A DNA stretch of 64,000 bases from the NCBI GenBank assembly GCA_023957975.1, contig JAMLGM010000005.1, positions 1 through 64,000 on the forward strand, given 5' to 3'. The position numbers were made by a program, and so were the translations under genes. Below the pieces are notes generated by a model. The model saw nothing but the letters and a program-made list of their open reading frames with translations. It did no database searches and had not been told where the DNA came from. This DNA is from Microthrixaceae bacterium (GTDB lineage: Bacteria > Actinomycetota > Acidimicrobiia > Acidimicrobiales > Microtrichaceae). Below, piece after piece: positions 62,389-64,000 of this stretch (positions within the stretch are counted from its first letter, which is position 1; each line of letters opens with the position of its first letter).

Positions 62389-64000
62389 GACAACTCCGCG
62401 GAGTTCTCGTCAAGCCAGGCTAGCAACTCGGGAGCAAATTCCATGCTGGCTTCATCGCCACGCAGAGAGTCCAACCTGAGTTTCAACCAGGAAATCAACG
62501 GGGCGTACGCGAGTGGATCCTCCGAGGTGCGTGCCTCGGCTTCGAATCTGGAGCTGGCGCGCATGGCGGCGTCGACCAGCAACAACGACACGACATCGTC
62601 CACCGGGGCCTCGGTCTCCTCGACCGAGAGACGCGCCACGAGTCCGCTGAGTTCCGGATCGCCGCGCTCGTCGATCGCGGCGATCGCCGAGGCCAGGTCG
62701 GGGTGAACGGCGATCGACTCGTACACGGCGCGGGCGCGAACGTCACCGAACAGGACCGGACGCAGCCACTCCTCGATCTCATAACGGCGGTGGATGATCA
62801 TCCTCAGCGCCTCGAGTTGTGGGCCGTCGAGCGGAGCGGAGGACCGCCGCTGCGAACCCGCGGTCGGCGCCACATTCGAGGCCGGTGCCCACCCTCCCCC
62901 ATGTCCGATGCCGGCACCGTCATCGCCATAGCCATCACCACCGAAGCCATCATCGCCGAATCCGTGGTTGCCCGAGGACCCGACCCACGGCGGCGGTTCG
63001 TCTGAACCGTTCCCCGTCTCGCCTCGCCGACGCCTCCGTTGCGTTTCGACCTGCGGCTTGGGTCGTGGCCCTGCGGCGAGTTGGGTGCGCAACTGGTGCT
63101 CGGCGACCCGCGTGAACCCGGCGACCTCCATGAGGTACTGGTCGCGCAGGAACGGCGACGGGTGCTCGGCGATGACGTCGAGTGCCGCCGAGGCGGCCCG
63201 GGCACGCCCCTCGGGGGTGGCGACGTCTGCGGCGTCGAGCACGCGCTGCACGCGGAACGCGAGAAACGGTTTCGCCGTGGACACCGCGTCGGCGAGCGCC
63301 TCGGGGTTCTCGCGACTCAACTCGTCGGGATCGGCCCCCTTGGGCAGCGACAGAACATGCACCTCGATGTCGTGGGTCTGTTCCCACGCGTACACCTTCT
63401 CCGCCGCGTTCTGCCCGGCCTCATCCGCGTCGTAGGCCAAGATGATGCGTCTCGTGAACCGCTTCAGCGACCGGATGTGATCCTCGGTCAACGCGGTCCC
63501 ACACGTCGCCACGGCCCTCGGGATACCGGCACGAAAGAACCCGATGACGTCGGTGTAGCCCTCGCAGATGACCGCCTCGTTCGCGTTGACGATGTCGGCC
63601 TTTGCCCAGTTGAGTCCGTACAGCGTCGCGCTCTTGTTGTAGAGCTTGGTTTCGCGCGAGTTCTGGTATTTCGGTCCGTCGGTGTCGGGCAGTTTCCGAC
63701 CACCGAAGGCCACCGGACGCCCTTGGTCGTCGAAGATGGGAAACAGCACCCGGGCCCGAAAGAAGTCCTGTTGACGACTCGCCTTGTTGCGAAACCCGAG
63801 CCCGCAATCGACGAGCACGTCGTCGGGCACCTTCAGGAACCGGCACAGTTCGTCCCACGAATCCGGAGCCCACCCGACCTGGAACTGTTCGACCATCTCC
63901 CGGTCGAACCCACGGCTGCGCAGGTAGCGCCGCGCCGCTCCCGCGTCGGGGCCGGGGGCGTTGAGCCGGGCCCGGTACCACTCGACGGCGCGTTCCATGA
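62385..64000 (-). CDS. dnaG: DNA primase, C-terminal part (5' end outside window)
   Basis: The frame is open to the right edge. The visible part holds the catalytic core with [17 protein letters not shown], the TOPRIM motifs [21 protein letters not shown] and [10 protein letters not shown], and a C-terminal helicase-binding region with a Gly/Asp-rich insert (about [16 protein letters not shown]). The N-terminal zinc-binding domain, normally about 100 residues, is beyond the edge; the ATG near 63998 is internal. It makes RNA primers for replication. The dnaG-rpoD order is the classical macromolecular-synthesis arrangement. Confidence 0.95.
   Translation of the reverse strand, partial: MERAVEWYRARLNAPGPDAGAARRYLRSRGFDREMVEQFQVGWAPDSWDELCRFLKVPDDVLVDCGLGFRNKASRQQDFFRARVLFPIFDDQGRPVAFGGRKLPDTDGPKYQNSRETKLYNKSATLYGLNWAKADIVNANEAVICEGYTDVIGFFRAGIPRAVATCGTALTEDHIRSLKRFTRRIILAYDADEAGQNAAEKVYAWEQTHDIEVHVLSLPKGADPDELSRENPEALADAVSTAKPFLAFRVQRVLDAADVATPEGRARAASAALDVIAEHPSPFLRDQYLMEVAGFTRVAEHQLRTQLAAGPRPKPQVETQRRRRRGETGNGSDEPPPWVGSSGNHGFGDDGFGGDGYGDDGAGIGHGGGWAPASNVAPTAGSQRRSSAPLDGPQLEALRMIIHRRYEIEEWLRPVLFGDVRARAVYESIAVHPDLASAIAAIDERGDPELSGLVARLSVEETEAPVDDVVSLLLVDAAMRASSRFEAEARTSEDPLAYAPLISWLKLRLDSLRGDEASMEFAPELLAWLDENSAELS

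Overview
The window is 64 kb of high-GC bacterial chromosome with dense, mostly short-spaced genes. Gene content points to Actinomycetota: a leuCD operon read divergently from an IclR-type regulator, a mycobacterial-type SerC, DUF2510 and DUF3039 proteins, an ilvBNC operon with a leader peptide, and many TANNNT boxes 6-8 nt before start codons. The class is probably Acidimicrobiia. That placement is my inference; no rRNA is present to confirm it. No phage, transposase or integrase gene was found.

Layout. 1-1.5 kb: end of an unknown gene, a MarR regulator with a cysteine-rich tail, a GNAT acetyltransferase. 1.7-9.5 kb: a defence islet with a complete type I restriction-modification operon (hsdM-hsdS-hsdR) and two toxin-antitoxin modules (AbrB/VapC, and a 54-residue antitoxin with a TTG-started VapC). 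It stops at tRNA-Glu and tRNA-Gln. 10-18 kb: a YdcF-like protein, gltX, an L,D-transpeptidase, and the leuB-ilvE-cimA operon. 17.8-24.5 kb: greA, mscL, a Ppx/GppA phosphatase, rsgA, the iclR/leuCD pair. 24.7-40 kb: a secreted beta-propeller protein, serA, an S9 peptidase, an aspartate-type aminotransferase, serC, an acyltransferase-SGNH fusion, an acyl-CoA ligase, metY, thrB. 40-45 kb: ung, AraC and VOC genes, a broken 2-oxoglutarate oxygenase, an amidohydrolase. 45.4-49.1 kb: ilvBNC with its attenuator. 49-60 kb: MFS and MATE transporters, a nucleotidylyltransferase, a membrane HD-GYP protein, Nudix and inositol-phosphatase-like enzymes, small lipoproteins. 61-64 kb: rpoD and the 3' part of dnaG.

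Functionally the region is rich in amino acid biosynthesis. Branched-chain synthesis is spread over three loci (leuB-ilvE-cimA, leuCD, ilvBNC), and the presence of cimA suggests isoleucine can be made from pyruvate via citramalate. Serine (serA, serC) and homoserine use (metY, thrB) are also here.

The most unusual features are non-coding. (1) Six intergenic palindromes with a 50-bp core occur in two sequence families; five of the six begin GTTCT and all end AGAAC. Four lie between convergent genes, one downstream of ydcF, one between divergent genes. (2) Upstream of ilvB is a 14-codon leader peptide rich in Leu/Ile/Val, followed by hairpins and a U-tract terminator, which is classical attenuation not marked by any long reading frame. 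(3) At least fourteen genes have a TANNNT box 6-8 nt upstream of the start codon, implying widespread leaderless mRNAs. (4) A 16-bp tandem array sits directly upstream of metY.
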